DNA of 57,515 nucleotides, taken from the NCBI GenBank assembly GCA_026399195.1, contig JAPLRK010000052.1, forward strand, positions 1-57,515. Direction: 5' to 3'. The position numbers and the translations under genes are program-made. The first letter of the stretch is position 1. Each line of letters opens with the position of its first letter. Below are positions 25,343 through 37,868 of the stretch, piece after piece. A model generated the notes under the pieces. That model worked only from the letters and a program-made list of their open reading frames with translations, made no database searches and was not told where the DNA came from. The stretch comes from Legionellales bacterium (lineage in GTDB: Bacteria > Pseudomonadota > Gammaproteobacteria > Legionellales > Legionellaceae).

Positions 25343-25588
25343 TCAATGGTAGCGACCTTTAGCTAGTCGTTTACGAATTTTTCTTAAATTCATTTGATGA
25401 ATTTGTCCGGTTGACTCATTTATTCTCTTTTCTTGATCAATTTCTAGGGTAAGAAGGGCGGGATGTGATCGCCAGTGATGCCGGTAGAGGTTGTGGTGTT
25501 TATCATGTTTGTGTTGCAAACCATCATCGTATCGATGGACCATAAGTTGATGCAACCGCCAGGCGGTGTGCTGCAGTTTTTCAGACAT
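25343..25588 (-). CDS. small His/Arg-rich basic hypothetical protein
   Basis: Encodes 81 residues of unknown function. It is very rich in His, Arg and Lys (HRYDDGLQHKHDKHHNLYRH) with a Gln/Glu/Lys helix at the C-terminus (RKIRKRLAKGRYH). I accept it as a gene because ATG 25588 has GAGGAAAA 8 bases upstream and a terminator follows on the same strand. The histidine cluster could bind metal, and the basic charge could suit nucleic acid; neither is shown. It is divergent from atpI. Confidence 0.6.
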   Translation of the reverse strand: MSEKLQHTAWRLHQLMVHRYDDGLQHKHDKHHNLYRHHWRSHPALLTLEIDQEKRINESTGQIHQMNLRKIRKRLAKGRYH

Positions 25589-25660
25589 TTTATTTTCCTC
25601 ACGCTGAAGTTGGAACAATAGGCCATGGTTCGCACGCCTAATTTAATTATAGCATCAGAT

Positions 25661-25689
25661 TTGCTAATCGATCTCAGATCCATTATAAT
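25661..25689 (+). promoter_or_regulatory. sigma70 promoter of the ATP synthase operon
   Basis: TTGCTA (25661-25666), a 17-bp spacer and a perfect TATAAT (25684-25689). Transcription would start about 25696, only 3-6 nt before the atpI ATGs at 25699/25702, so the atpI message would be nearly leaderless. Confidence 0.7.
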
Positions 25690-25698
25690 TCGCGCCAA

Positions 25699-26082
25699 AT
25701 GATGGGTGGCAATGTGGGGAATCAGCAGGGGTTACGAGGAGCGACACGGCTTGTGGCTTGTCAGTTGGGTTTAACCCTGCTGATTTCCATCATCGCACTG
25801 GTCGGTTCTGGAACACTCTCGGCCATATCAGTGATATTGGGCGGAATGGTAAGCCTAGTCCCCAACGCTTATTTTGCAACACAGCTCTTCCGTTACCAAG
25901 GGGCGCATGCAGCTCGTCGCATTGTTGCAAGCTTTTATAAGGGTGAGGCGGCAAAATTTTTGTTGACCTTTGTCCTATTTGCGTTGGTGTTTGTCTGTTT
26001 TCAGATCATTCCCTGGGTGTTTTTTGTGACCTACATCCTGGTGCAAATGGTGATTTGGTTTGCTCCATTGTTTTTTCCTTAA
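25699..26082 (+). CDS. atpI: ATP synthase accessory protein I
   Basis: Encodes 127 residues, the usual length of AtpI, which helps assemble the c-ring and precedes atpB in most proteobacterial operons. Four hydrophobic helices are visible: LTLLISIIALVGS, ISVILGGMVSLVPNAYFA, FLLTFVLFALVFVCF and VTYILVQMVIWFAPLFF. The loop YKGEAAKF between helices 2 and 3 is typical. ATG 25699 and 25702 are adjacent; neither has a Shine-Dalgarno sequence, in keeping with the close promoter. It heads atpIBEFHAGDC. Confidence 0.92.
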   Translation: MMGGNVGNQQGLRGATRLVACQLGLTLLISIIALVGSGTLSAISVILGGMVSLVPNAYFATQLFRYQGAHAARRIVASFYKGEAAKFLLTFVLFALVFVCFQIIPWVFFVTYILVQMVIWFAPLFFP

Positions 26083-26117
26083 GAGTGGGAAGTTATTTCG
26101 CTGCCGACCCTTAATAA

Positions 26118-26969
<852 letters not shown>

Positions 26970-26979
26970 TCTATTTTAA

Positions 26980-27279
<300 letters not shown>

Positions 27280-27309
27280 TTCTCGGGGGAACTGTAAAGG
27301 AGACGAAAC

Positions 27310-27780
27310 GTGGATATTAACATCACCTTGGTCGTACAAATGCTGGTTTTTGGGGCATTTGTTTGGTTCACCATGAAATTTGTTTGGCCTCCTTTGTCGA
27401 AGGCCTTAGAAGAGCGGCAAGAAAAAATTGCTGAAGGCTTGGCTGCTGCTGAGCGTGGCCGGAAAGAGCTGGAGCTTTCACAACACCGCGTGAAGGATGA
27501 AATGAAGCAGGCCAAAGTTCAGGCCACTGACATCATTGAGAAAGCCAATCGACGTGCAGCATCGATAGTGGAAGAAGCCAAAGATGATGCCCGACTTGAG
27601 GCACAAAAGTTGGCAAAAATGGCGAATGAGCAAATCTCTCAAGAAGTGAATCGTGCAAAAGACACCTTGCGTCAACAGGTGGCCTCACTCGCGGTGCTCG
27701 GTGCTGAAAGAATATTGATGCGTGAAATCGATGAGAAGGCAAACAGGGCCCTGCTTGATCACTTGATAGAAGAGATTTGA
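27310..27780 (+). CDS. atpF: ATP synthase F0 subunit b
   Basis: Encodes 156 residues, the same length as the E. coli peripheral-stalk subunit. An N-terminal membrane helix ([22 protein letters not shown]) is followed by the long charged stalk helix with [19 protein letters not shown]. The start is GTG 27310 with AAGGAG about 7 bases upstream. It is followed after 1 bp by atpH. Confidence 0.97.
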   Translation: MDINITLVVQMLVFGAFVWFTMKFVWPPLSKALEERQEKIAEGLAAAERGRKELELSQHRVKDEMKQAKVQATDIIEKANRRAASIVEEAKDDARLEAQKLAKMANEQISQEVNRAKDTLRQQVASLAVLGAERILMREIDEKANRALLDHLIEEI

Positions 27781-27781
27781 G

Positions 27782-28330
27782 ATGTCAGATTCAACCACCA
27801 TTGCAAGACCTTACGCCAAAGCGATTTTTAGCCTGGCTTTTGAAACAAAAACCTTGTCCGAATGGTCTCAGACATTGCACCTCTTGGCGCAAACAGTCCT
27901 TGATCCTAATGCTCAGCATTTCATTACCAATCCGTCGGCCACGGTTGACCTGCAAATTGAGCTATTGCTTACATTGTGCGCTAAATCCGAAAAAATCATC
28001 GACAAGAAGATCTTGCAAAATGTGCTTGGGTTGCTGGCACATCATAAGCGTTTGCTCGTGTTGCCTGATATTTTTGCCCAATTTGAAACATTGCGCGCTG
28101 AGTCCGAAAAAACACTGGTTGCTAACGTCAGCAGTTTTGCTTCGTTGACAACTACCGAACAAACAAAGCTCATGAAATCTCTGAGTCATCGGTTGCAGCG
28201 ACACGTCACGTTGGATGTGAACATTGATGAATCATTGCTGGGTGGTGCTGTCATTCGAGCCGGTGATTTGGTGATTGATGGTTCCGTACGAGGCCAGTTG
28301 AATAAACTTATGAGTAATTTGGCAGCTTAA
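27782..28330 (+). CDS. atpH: ATP synthase F1 subunit delta
   Basis: Encodes 182 residues, joining the peripheral stalk to the F1 head. The N-terminal [14 protein letters not shown] is the family signature, and the C-terminus has [20 protein letters not shown], the conserved delta motif. ATG 27782 follows the atpF stop by one base, implying coupled translation. Confidence 0.97.
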   Translation: MSDSTTIARPYAKAIFSLAFETKTLSEWSQTLHLLAQTVLDPNAQHFITNPSATVDLQIELLLTLCAKSEKIIDKKILQNVLGLLAHHKRLLVLPDIFAQFETLRAESEKTLVANVSSFASLTTTEQTKLMKSLSHRLQRHVTLDVNIDESLLGGAVIRAGDLVIDGSVRGQLNKLMSNLAA

Positions 28331-28346
28331 TGCAGAGGAAAAGTCC

Positions 28347-29900
28347 ATGTCAGAACAAATAGCGTTAAATCCATCTGAAATCAGTGAATTGATCAGAAAT
28401 AAAATCGAGCAATTTAAAGTCGTTTCAGAAGCGCGCAATGAAGGCACTATCGTGAGCTTAAAAGACGGGATTGTTCGTCTTCATGGGCTAGCCGATGTCA
28501 TGCAAGGCGAGATGATTGAGTTCCCTGGGGGAGTGTATGGGTTGGCGCTTAACTTGGAGAGAGATTCTGTCGGTGCCGTGATTCTTGGTGATGCGGATAG
28601 TCTTTCTGAAGGTCAAAAAGGCAAATGTACAGGTCGCATCCTGGAGGTGCCTGTTGGCCGAGCACTTTTAGGCCGTGTGGTAGATGCTTTGGGTCAACCG
28701 ATAGATGGCAAAGGTCCGATCAACGCTGAAGGTTTGTCGCCCATTGAAAAAGTAGCCCCCGGCGTTATCGCACGAAAATCAGTTGACGAACCCGTTCAAA
28801 CCGGCTTGAAGGCCATCGACGCGATGATTCCTATTGGTTGTGGTCAACGCGAGCTTATCATTGGTGACCGACAAACCGGAAAGACCGCTATTGCTATCGA
28901 TGCCATTATCAATCAAAAAGGCACCGGCGTGATGTGTGTCTATGTTGCGATTGGCCAAAAAGCTTCATCCGTTGCGTCTTTGGTTAGAAAACTTGAAGAG
29001 CATGGCGCACTCGAGCACACCATTGTCGTGGTGGCCGGTGCTTCAGATGCAGCAGCGCTGCAATTCATCGCTCCTTATTCAGGTTGTGCGATGGGTGAAT
29101 ACTTTATGGAACGCGGTGAAAATGCCCTGATTGTTTATGATGATTTGACCAAACAAGCCTGGGCTTATCGTCAAATTTCATTGCTTTTGCGCCGTCCACC
29201 TGGCCGTGAAGCATATCCTGGCGATATTTTTTATCTACACTCGCGTCTTTTGGAGCGGGCCGCAAGGATCAATGCGGCTGAAGTGGAGCGCCTGACAGGG
29301 GGTGCTGTCAAAGGGCGGACGGGTTCTCTTACGGCATTACCCATCATTGAAACCCAAGCAGGAGACGTTTCGGCTTTCGTACCGACCAACGTGATTTCAA
29401 TCACAGACGGGCAGATTTTTCTTGATGTGGATTTGTTCAATTCAGGCGTTCGGCCTGCGATTAATTCTGGTTTGTCGGTATCACGCGTTGGCGGGGCCGC
29501 TCAAACCAAAATCATGAAAAAATTAGGAGGTGGTACACGGCTTGCTCTCGCGCAGTTTCGTGAATTGGAAGCTTTTTCTCAATTCGCCTCAGATTTAGAT
29601 GATGTTACTCGAAGGCAGCTGGAACGTGGCCAGCGGATCACAGAATTGATGAAGCAAAAGCAATATTCACCCTTTTCTGTAGCACAAATGGCACTTTCCT
29701 TATTTACTGCGGACAAAGGCTTTTTGGATGATGTGCCGGTGCCTGAAATTAGTGCGTTTGAAGCGGCATTGCAAGGGTATATGCACAGCACCCATGCGGC
29801 CTTGATGAGTAAAATCAACAAAGCCGGCAGTTATGATGAGGCCATCGAGACGGCATTATCCGATGCGGTGACAGAGTTCAAAAAAACAGGCAGTTGGTAA
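28347..29900 (+). CDS. atpA: ATP synthase F1 subunit alpha
   Basis: Encodes 517 residues. Alpha is the non-catalytic nucleotide-binding subunit of the F1 hexamer. Walker A GDRQTGKT is near 170, [17 protein letters not shown] is the Walker B region, and the arginine finger lies in the conserved [28 protein letters not shown] precedes ATG 28347. An imperfect stem-loop separates it from atpG. Confidence 0.99.
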   Translation: MSEQIALNPSEISELIRNKIEQFKVVSEARNEGTIVSLKDGIVRLHGLADVMQGEMIEFPGGVYGLALNLERDSVGAVILGDADSLSEGQKGKCTGRILEVPVGRALLGRVVDALGQPIDGKGPINAEGLSPIEKVAPGVIARKSVDEPVQTGLKAIDAMIPIGCGQRELIIGDRQTGKTAIAIDAIINQKGTGVMCVYVAIGQKASSVASLVRKLEEHGALEHTIVVVAGASDAAALQFIAPYSGCAMGEYFMERGENALIVYDDLTKQAWAYRQISLLLRRPPGREAYPGDIFYLHSRLLERAARINAAEVERLTGGAVKGRTGSLTALPIIETQAGDVSAFVPTNVISITDGQIFLDVDLFNSGVRPAINSGLSVSRVGGAAQTKIMKKLGGGTRLALAQFRELEAFSQFASDLDDVTRRQLERGQRITELMKQKQYSPFSVAQMALSLFTADKGFLDDVPVPEISAFEAALQGYMHSTHAALMSKINKAGSYDEAIETALSDAVTEFKKTGSW

Positions 29901-29901
29901 C

Positions 29902-29936
29902 TATACTCTGCGCGGTCATAGATCACGCACAGTATA
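29902..29936 (+). promoter_or_regulatory. intercistronic stem-loop between atpA and atpG
   Basis: TATACTCTGCG pairs with CGCACAGTATA with one C/C mismatch (10 pairs) around a 13-base loop. No T-run follows, so it is not a classical terminator. It sits just after the atpA stop and 30 nt before the atpG start, where it could tune the alpha:gamma ratio or mark an RNA-processing site. Confidence 0.5.
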
Positions 29937-29965
29937 ATCACGTCAAACTAAGGTGAAGTAAACGT

Positions 29966-30832
29966 ATGGCTGGTGCAAGAGAAATCCGAACGAAGATTGC
30001 GAGTATTCAAAATACTCGAAAAATCACTCGAGCAATGGAAATGGTGGCCGCGAGCAAGATGCGTAAAACACAAGAAAGAATGCGCGCATCAAAACCCTAT
30101 GCTACGAAGATCTATGATGTGGTCAAACACATTGCTCGAGCTAACTCCGAATATCACCACCCGTTTATGAAAGTGCGTGAACAAAAGCGCGTGGGCATGA
30201 TTGTGGTGACCTCTGACAGAGGCCTATGTGGTGGCTTGAACGCGAATTTGTTACGTGAGGCTGTTGCTTTTATGCGTCCACTGCACGCAGAGGGCAAAGA
30301 GGTCCAATTGTGTGTGATAGGTCGCAAAGGACAAGCTTTCTTTAAACGCGTGGGTGGCCGTGTGATTGCGTCTGTCGATCATTTGGGGGATACGCCAGGG
30401 GTTAAGGACTTGATAGGCGCCGTCAAAGTGATGTTGGATGCGTTTTATGCCGGTGAAATTGATGCGCTGCATGTCGTTTATAACGAGTTCGTCAATACGA
30501 TGACACAGAGGCCTTTTGTCAAGCAACTGCTTCCATTGCCCGTGTCTGAAAATGATGGTCAATCCCTGGGGCATCATTGGGATTATATCTATGAGCCCGA
30601 TGCTAAAGAATTGCTCGATGAATTATTGGAGCGATACATGGAGTTGCAGGTATATCAAGCCGTGGTTGAAAATATAGCTTGTGAGCAAGCGGCTAAAATG
30701 ATTGCTATGAAAAGCGCGACAGATAATGCAGGGGATTTGATCAAAGAATTTCAATTGGCGTATAACAAAGCCCGACAAGCCGCAATCACACAAGAATTGG
30801 CGGAAATTGTCGGTGGTGCAGCCGCTATATAA
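29966..30832 (+). CDS. atpG: ATP synthase F1 subunit gamma
   Basis: Encodes 288 residues, the rotor shaft of F1. Both coiled-coil ends are conserved: N-terminal [20 protein letters not shown] with MVAASKMRK, and C-terminal [20 protein letters not shown] followed by [31 protein letters not shown] is the conserved central strand-turn. AAGGTGAAG lies upstream of ATG 29966. Confidence 0.98.
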   Translation: MAGAREIRTKIASIQNTRKITRAMEMVAASKMRKTQERMRASKPYATKIYDVVKHIARANSEYHHPFMKVREQKRVGMIVVTSDRGLCGGLNANLLREAVAFMRPLHAEGKEVQLCVIGRKGQAFFKRVGGRVIASVDHLGDTPGVKDLIGAVKVMLDAFYAGEIDALHVVYNEFVNTMTQRPFVKQLLPLPVSENDGQSLGHHWDYIYEPDAKELLDELLERYMELQVYQAVVENIACEQAAKMIAMKSATDNAGDLIKEFQLAYNKARQAAITQELAEIVGGAAAI

Positions 30833-30841
30833 AGAGGGTAG

Positions 30842-32221
<1,380 letters not shown>

Positions 32222-32232
32222 GGCAGTCTGAC

Positions 32233-32655
32233 ATGGCTATAACAACACACTTGGACATTGTCAGCGCTGAGGATGAGATTTTTTCAGGAATTGTAGAAAT
32301 GGTCGTCGCGACCGGAGAGCTGGGTGAAATCGGCATCACGCCGGGACATGCACCATTATTAACGGTTTTAAAGCCAGGTGAAATTCGTGTTACGCTACCT
32401 GGGGGCGACGAAGTGCTTTATTATGTCTCAGGGGGCATGTTAGAGATCCAGCCCTTTTATATCACCGTTCTTGCAGATGTTGTCATGCGTGCGGACACAC
32501 TCGATGAGGCAGCGGCTATTGCTGCGAAAGCTCGTGCCGAAGAAATGATCGCCAATAAGGGCGCTGAGCTCGATTATTCTGTTGCCGCTGTCGAACTAGC
32601 GCGTGCGGTTGCTCAAATTCGTGCTATCCAGAAAGCTCGCAAAATGTTGAAATAG
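32233..32655 (+). CDS. atpC: ATP synthase F1 subunit epsilon
   Basis: Encodes 140 residues. Epsilon couples rotation to F0 and inhibits ATPase activity. The beta-barrel N-terminal domain (HLDIVSAEDEIFSGIVE, GELGEIGITPGHAPLL) and a C-terminal helical pair are present. ATG 32233 aligns with the E. coli start and has GAGG 9 bases upstream; an in-frame ATG at 32218 overlaps the atpD stop. It is the last gene of the operon. Confidence 0.96.
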   Translation: MAITTHLDIVSAEDEIFSGIVEMVVATGELGEIGITPGHAPLLTVLKPGEIRVTLPGGDEVLYYVSGGMLEIQPFYITVLADVVMRADTLDEAAAIAAKARAEEMIANKGAELDYSVAAVELARAVAQIRAIQKARKMLK

Positions 32656-32938
32656 GTCTAACCTGTGGTCGCTCTCGATCCTTAACAGTTGGGCTGGGAC
32701 ACGAAGACGTTTCATCCAGTAAAAGAAGTGTTTGTTGAATTGTTCCACAAAGTTATCCACAGGATGGGTAAAATACGGAGCCCGTTTTATCTCGATTAAT
32801 CTATTAAAATCAATTGGTTATCGAATTTGATTTAAGGGTATGTAAAAAAATAGCAAAAGTTATTCACACAAGCAATCTGATTATAAAGATGTCATAGAGA
32901 CCGTTCCTAAGCAAGAAAATTAACTTTAATACGAGCTA
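32656..32938. other. gene-free AT-rich stretch with DnaA boxes, candidate oriC or DnaA-controlled promoter
   Basis: This 283-bp gap between atpC and parC has no open frame worth calling. It holds a perfect DnaA box TTATCCACA (32753-32761), a one-mismatch box TTATTCACA (32860-32868, same orientation) and a weaker TGTTCCACA (32741-32749). Between them is an AT-rich run (about 32784-32860) containing an imperfect inverted repeat at 32807-32833. The surrounding mnmG-rsmG-parA-parB-atp block is an origin-proximal cluster in gammaproteobacteria, and diaA is also near. Against it: only two good boxes, and the main strand switch in this window is near 15.4 kb. The parC promoter should also lie here. 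Confidence 0.45.
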
Positions 32939-32941
32939 GTG

Positions 32942-35176
32942 ATGAACCAAGCAACAGAGCGTAAACCGCTGACAGAATTCACGGAAAAGGCATACCTTGA
33001 TTACTCGATGTATGTCATTTTAGATAGGGCACTCCCCCACGTGACAGATGGCCTTAAGCCCGTGCAGCGGCGCATTGTCTATGCTATGTCTGAGTTGGGT
33101 CTGAAATCGACATCCAAACATAAAAAATCAGCTCGCACGGTCGGTGATGTGCTTGGTAAATTTCATCCTCACGGGGATTCAGCGTGTTATGAGGCCATGG
33201 TGCTGATGGCCCAACCTTTTTCTTATCGATATCCGTTTGTGGATGGGCAAGGAAACTGGGGATCACCGGATGATCCTAAGTCATTTGCGGCCATGCGTTA
33301 TACTGAAGCCAGACTGTCTGCTTATGCTGATGTTTTGTTGGGTGAATTACAGTTTGGGACCGTGGATTGGGTCGATAATTTTGATGCAACCCTTGAAGAA
33401 CCCTCACTTCTACCCGCTCGATTGCCCAATGTGTTGTTGAATGGGGCAACCGGGATTGCGGTGGGCATGTCTTCAGATATTTTGCCGCATCAACTGACAG
33501 AAGTCGCCAATGCTTGTATTCATTTGTTGGATCATCCTACATCCCATCTTGATGATTTATTGCAGCATATCAAAGGACCAGACTTCCCAACGAGCGCTGA
33601 GATCATTACCCCACCAAGTCAAATACGTACGATGTATGAAACAGGCACAGGTTCGATTCGAATGCGCGCTGTCTACACGCTTGAAAAGCATAACATCGTC
33701 ATCACCGCACTCCCTTATCAAGTCTCTGGCGCCAAGATTATTGAGCAAATTGCACAACAGATGCAACAAAAAAAATTGCCCATGATTGAGGATTTGCGAG
33801 ATGAGTCTTGCCATGAGCACCCTACTCGTCTGGTGATTATTCCGAGGTCTAATCGGGTGGATGTGGAAGGGGTGATGTCACATCTTTTTGCGACGACCGA
33901 TCTAGAGAGAAGTTATCGTGTTAATTTTAATATGATAGGTTTGGACGGTAAGCCCCGGGTCAAAAATTTCGTCACCATTTTACAAGAGTGGCTCACTTTC
34001 AGACTCTCGACCGTGAAAAGAAGATTGCAATATCGTTTGGATAAAGTCCTGGATAGGCTTCATATTTTAGAAGGATTATTGATTGCTTATTTGAATATCG
34101 ATGAAGTCATCAGAATCATTCGCGAGAAAGAGAGTCCTAAAATGGCTTTGATGGAGGCTTTTCGTCTCACGGAGATCCAGGCCGATGCTATTCTTGAAAT
34201 GAAATTGCGCCATTTGGCACGGCTGGAAGAGATCAAATTGCGAGGCGAACACGACGAACTAAGCCAAGAGCGGGATCATTTGCAACATATTTTAGCTTCC
34301 GAGCAGCGTTTGCGACATTTGGTGAAAGAGGAAATCATTGTTGACAGAGATTTATTTGGTGATGTCAGGCGTTCCCCATTGATGGTGCGAGAAGATTCGC
34401 AAGCCTTAAAAGAAGAAGATATCTTGCCAAATGAACCTATCACGGTTGTGTTATCGCAGAAAGGGTGGGTTCGGGCAGGTAAAGGTTATGATGTGGATGG
34501 ACGTGAGCTAGGCTATAAATCAGGTGATGAATTTAAAGCGCAAACGAATGCGCGGAGCAATCAACAGGTCATCTTTTTAGATGATGAGGGGAAGGTGTAT
34601 ACCCTGCCTGGACATGTTTTGCCCTCGGCGCGGGGTCAGGGTGAGCCTTTGACTGGGAAACTAAATCCTGCAGAAGGGGTTTCATTTGCGGCCATGATCA
34701 GTGGCGATCCTGAGGATTGGGTTGTTTTGTCTACGGATGCGGGCTACGGGTTTTTAACCCAATTAAAAGATTTGTATGTTAAAAACCGTAATGGCAAAGC
34801 TTGTCTTAAATGCCCAGCCAACGCAAAAATTCTGCCACCACGCCTGGTATCATCGAAAGAGAACCAGCAGATAGCCTGTGTCACCAACATGGGCCGATTG
34901 TTGGTTTTTTCAGCGGATGAATTACCCAAACTGTCACGAGGGAAAGGCAATAAACTGATTCACATTCCAAGCCTCAAAGCCGCCGCAAGAGAAGAGGTGG
35001 TGATTGATCTGCAATTGATGACTTCACTGGATGCGCTGATTGTGAGAGCAGGCAAGCGACACTTCACATTGAAAACCGCTGATTTGGCACACTTCCAAGG
35101 GGAAAGAGGTCGCAGAGGCCACCGCCTACCTAGAGGGCTGCAAAATGTTACCGCATTAGAAATTGAACCTCTTTAG
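32942..35176 (+). CDS. parC: DNA topoisomerase IV subunit A
   Basis: ParC cleaves and passes DNA to unlink daughter chromosomes. Encodes 744 residues. The winged-helix/tower core aligns closely with E. coli ParC. The catalytic tyrosine lies in [14 protein letters not shown]. The quinolone-determining region reads [13 protein letters not shown] with Ser80 and Glu84, the drug-sensitive type. The C-terminal beta-pinwheel shows repeated blades ([27 protein letters not shown]). Start ATG 32942 gives E. coli-like numbering; GTG 32939 is adjacent. parE is not in the window. A weak terminator follows. Confidence 0.98.
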   Translation: MNQATERKPLTEFTEKAYLDYSMYVILDRALPHVTDGLKPVQRRIVYAMSELGLKSTSKHKKSARTVGDVLGKFHPHGDSACYEAMVLMAQPFSYRYPFVDGQGNWGSPDDPKSFAAMRYTEARLSAYADVLLGELQFGTVDWVDNFDATLEEPSLLPARLPNVLLNGATGIAVGMSSDILPHQLTEVANACIHLLDHPTSHLDDLLQHIKGPDFPTSAEIITPPSQIRTMYETGTGSIRMRAVYTLEKHNIVITALPYQVSGAKIIEQIAQQMQQKKLPMIEDLRDESCHEHPTRLVIIPRSNRVDVEGVMSHLFATTDLERSYRVNFNMIGLDGKPRVKNFVTILQEWLTFRLSTVKRRLQYRLDKVLDRLHILEGLLIAYLNIDEVIRIIREKESPKMALMEAFRLTEIQADAILEMKLRHLARLEEIKLRGEHDELSQERDHLQHILASEQRLRHLVKEEIIVDRDLFGDVRRSPLMVREDSQALKEEDILPNEPITVVLSQKGWVRAGKGYDVDGRELGYKSGDEFKAQTNARSNQQVIFLDDEGKVYTLPGHVLPSARGQGEPLTGKLNPAEGVSFAAMISGDPEDWVVLSTDAGYGFLTQLKDLYVKNRNGKACLKCPANAKILPPRLVSSKENQQIACVTNMGRLLVFSADELPKLSRGKGNKLIHIPSLKAAAREEVVIDLQLMTSLDALIVRAGKRHFTLKTADLAHFQGERGRRGHRLPRGLQNVTALEIEPL

Positions 35177-35205
35177 GAGCCCGATCCTAAGTAATATTTT
35201 TTTTT
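35173..35205 (+). terminator. possible terminator after parC
   Basis: TTAGGA (35173-35178, overlapping the parC stop) pairs with TCCTAA (35185-35190), and nine T follow at 35197-35205. The stem is short and the T-run begins 6 bases after it, so termination may be partial. Confidence 0.45.
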
Positions 35206-35291
35206 AAATGATCCAACTGATGCTTCGCCAGATCACAAACATTTGGATCAAGCCCATAACAGCTTGTTACCCCAAATAGAATAGGATCAAG

Positions 35292-36602
35292 ATGATGATC
35301 ACACAAAAAGAATATCAAAAAAGGCGGAAGGATCTGGCGCTTTGCCTTCCAGGGGAGTGTCTTGCTGTGGTGCCTTCCGCAAGGGACTCTTTGCGGAATG
35401 GGGACAGTCATTATCGATTTCGCCAAGACAGTGATTTTTATTATTTGACAGGTTTCAATGAGCCTGACTGTCTGCTATTGATAACTTCTGGGGCGAGAAG
35501 TGAAAGCATTTTATTCAATCGTCCACGTGAACCGACTGCTGAGCAATGGACTGGTCGTCGATTAGGGCAAGAAGACGCACCTCGCGCTTTGGGAGTTGAT
35601 GCGGCCTTTTCTTTTGAGCTCCTTGGTGATCGTTTACCTGAGCTACTAGCAGGGAAAAAAACCGTTTTTTTCTCATTTGGTCGCCACCCAGTTTTGGAAA
35701 ATCGGCTTATGAATGCGTGGACTGTCGTGGTTGGTCAAGCGCGTCGAGGGGTTGAAGGGCCTTCAGGGTTCACTGATTTGGCGCCCATTCTCGGTGAGAT
35801 GAGGCTTATGAAAAGTGAGGCTGAACTTGCGTTGATGCGCCGTGCGGTAGAGATTTCAGTGGCGGCCCATCAGCGTGCAATGAGAGCAACGCCTAAGGCT
35901 TCCTTTGAGTATCAATTAGAAGCTGAACTCATGTATGAGTTTTTTCGGGGAGGGTGTCGGAGTGTTGCTTATGATCCTATCGTGGCTTCTGGAAGTAACG
36001 CTTGTGTTTTGCATTATACCGACAATAATCAATCCTTAAATTCAGGTGATTTGGTCTTGGTCGATGCGGGCGGTGAGTTTGAAAATTATGCCGCAGACAT
36101 CACCCGGACTTTTCCTGTCAATGGACGTTTCAGTGCTGAACAACGAGTGATCTATGAATTGGTCCTTTCTGCGCAAAAGGCGGGTATTGCGCTTGTGAAG
36201 CCCGGTTGTTTATGGGATGAGGTGCAAAAGACCATCGTTCAAAAAATCACTGCTGGTTTGGTTGAAATAGGGGTGTTAAAGGGTTCTGTGGCTGAACTCG
36301 TCGAAGAGGAGGCCTACAAACCTTTTTATACGCATACTTCAGGCCATTGGTTGGGCCTTGATGTGCATGATAGTGGATCTTATAAAGTCATGGGCAAATG
36401 GCGCCCTCTTAAGCCTGGCATGACGCTTACCGTCGAACCAGGGATCTATATCAGCCCTTCCCAGCCTGGTGTTGATCCCCGCTGGTTAGGGATCGGTGTG
36501 CGAATTGAGGATGATATTGTGGTGACTGAAAACGGCTCAGAAACGTTATCTAGCGGGCTGGCTGTGGAAGTCGATGAGATTGAGGCAATCCTTCGTGACT
36601 GA
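35292..36602 (+). CDS. pepP: Xaa-Pro aminopeptidase P
   Basis: Encodes 436 residues. PepP removes N-terminal residues preceding proline. The N-terminal AMP_N domain shows the typical FRQDSDFYYLTGFNEPD. The C-terminal M24 pita-bread domain has the five metal ligands: Asp in LVLVDAGGEFENYAADITRT (two Asp), His in YTHTSGHWLGLDVHD, and two Glu in MTLTVEPGIYI and RIEDDIVV. AGGA lies 6 bases before ATG 35292. It overlaps ubiH, matching the pepP-ubiH-ubiI order found in many gammaproteobacteria. Confidence 0.97.
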   Translation: MMITQKEYQKRRKDLALCLPGECLAVVPSARDSLRNGDSHYRFRQDSDFYYLTGFNEPDCLLLITSGARSESILFNRPREPTAEQWTGRRLGQEDAPRALGVDAAFSFELLGDRLPELLAGKKTVFFSFGRHPVLENRLMNAWTVVVGQARRGVEGPSGFTDLAPILGEMRLMKSEAELALMRRAVEISVAAHQRAMRATPKASFEYQLEAELMYEFFRGGCRSVAYDPIVASGSNACVLHYTDNNQSLNSGDLVLVDAGGEFENYAADITRTFPVNGRFSAEQRVIYELVLSAQKAGIALVKPGCLWDEVQKTIVQKITAGLVEIGVLKGSVAELVEEEAYKPFYTHTSGHWLGLDVHDSGSYKVMGKWRPLKPGMTLTVEPGIYISPSQPGVDPRWLGIGVRIEDDIVVTENGSETLSSGLAVEVDEIEAILRD

Positions 36603-37830
36603 TTCCCAAGTTGATGTTCTTATTGTAGGTGGGGGGCTAACAGGAGCCACGCTCATGGTGGCCCTCAGCCATTTGGGCTATCAGACGTTGTTGGTAGAAG
36701 TGAAGCCGTTTGCTGATAAGATCCGCGCTGATTTCGATGCGCGCTCTCTGGCCTTATCACCGGCGAGCGTGAACATTCTTAATAGGTTACATCTTTGGCC
36801 TCTGTTGGAACCCTATGCCACGCCCATTGACACCATTCATGTCTCTGAACAATCTGTTTTTGGCAGAGCGCATATAGAGAACAAAGATAAAAGCCCTTTG
36901 GGACATGTTGTGGAAATGCAGCACATCCATCGCGCGCTACATCGCAAGCTACCTCACGAGCAACTGCTGGCCCCCGCCGAACTCATCAAACTAGATGAAG
37001 CCGAGGGTGTGGCTACTTTTCTTACTCCAGAGGGTGAAAAGACGTTGCAGGCGCGCCTCATTGTTGCGGCCGATGGCGCAGATTCAACAGTTCGTCGATG
37101 GTGTGGTTTAGCCACTCAAATGAAAGACTATGAGCAACATGCGATCGTGGCCAATATTGGCTTGGCGAGGGCTCATCAGAACCAAGCTTATGAACGTTTC
37201 ACCTCGTCTGGTCCGCTTGCTTTGTTACCCATGACGGATCAGAGAGCGTCGATGGTCTGGGCGTTGCGGCCAAAGGATGCTTCCCGATTGATGGCAAGTT
37301 CTGAGGCTGCTTTTTTAAGTGAGTTGCAGCAGGTGTTTGGGTATCGATTAGGACGATTGGTTAAAGTAGGGCAGCGGGTTGTTTTTCCACTGAGACAAGT
37401 GACGATGTCACAACACGTGAAAAATAGGGTGGTGTTTGTTGGCAATGCCGCTCATACTTTACACCCAGTTGCAGGTCAAGGGTTTAATTTAGGCTTGCGA
37501 GATGTGGCCACATTGGCACAATGCCTTGTCAATGACGGATTTTCTACAGAGATGCTCACAAATTATCAAAATGCGCGTTGCCATGATCAGCGTGTCATTA
37601 CGGGGTTCACCGATGGTTTGATAACGCTCTATTCATGTCATATGCCGGGCTTATCAACGCTTCGAGGTGCGGGATTGGTGATGTTAGATCATTTTCAGTT
37701 GCTTAAAAATATGTTGAAACGCTATACCTCAGGTTTTGGAGGGATCCCGGCTGATCTTGTGTGTGGTATTCCATTGGAGAAGCCATCGTTCTTGTCCACT
37801 GAACTTGACACACTAAGTCCTGTCGATTAA
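36595..37830 (+). CDS. ubiH: 2-octaprenyl-6-methoxyphenol hydroxylase UbiH
   Basis: A FAD monooxygenase of aerobic ubiquinone synthesis. Encodes 411 residues from GTG 36595, whose GTGACTGA overlaps the pepP stop; ATG 36574 is an alternative with GGAAG upstream. The dinucleotide-binding motif is VLIVGGGLTGATLMVAL. FDARSLALSPAS is the DAR motif region, and the second FAD motif is VFVGNAAHTLHPVAGQGFNLGLRD. The last 30 residues contain ADLVCGIPLE, whose DNA is duplicated 1.3 kb downstream in front of ubiI. Confidence 0.94.
   Translation: MTDSQVDVLIVGGGLTGATLMVALSHLGYQTLLVEVKPFADKIRADFDARSLALSPASVNILNRLHLWPLLEPYATPIDTIHVSEQSVFGRAHIENKDKSPLGHVVEMQHIHRALHRKLPHEQLLAPAELIKLDEAEGVATFLTPEGEKTLQARLIVAADGADSTVRRWCGLATQMKDYEQHAIVANIGLARAHQNQAYERFTSSGPLALLPMTDQRASMVWALRPKDASRLMASSEAAFLSELQQVFGYRLGRLVKVGQRVVFPLRQVTMSQHVKNRVVFVGNAAHTLHPVAGQGFNLGLRDVATLAQCLVNDGFSTEMLTNYQNARCHDQRVITGFTDGLITLYSCHMPGLSTLRGAGLVMLDHFQLLKNMLKRYTSGFGGIPADLVCGIPLEKPSFLSTELDTLSPVD
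37742..37777 (+). repeat. left copy of 36-bp direct repeat (inside ubiH 3' end)
   Basis: GGATCC, two differing bases, then 28 bases (GCTGATCTTGTGTG...CCATTGG) identical to 39054-39089; 34 of 36 match. The copy encodes part of the UbiH C-terminus. Confidence 0.93.
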
Positions 37831-37868
37831 ATTAGACAGCATTGTCCTATTCATCGGGTGTTCTTATT

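Noticed and set aside
37405-37425. Possible parS half-site (CACGTGAAA) inside ubiH
   Set aside because: Only one arm fits the palindromic consensus and it lies in coding sequence, 14 kb from parB.
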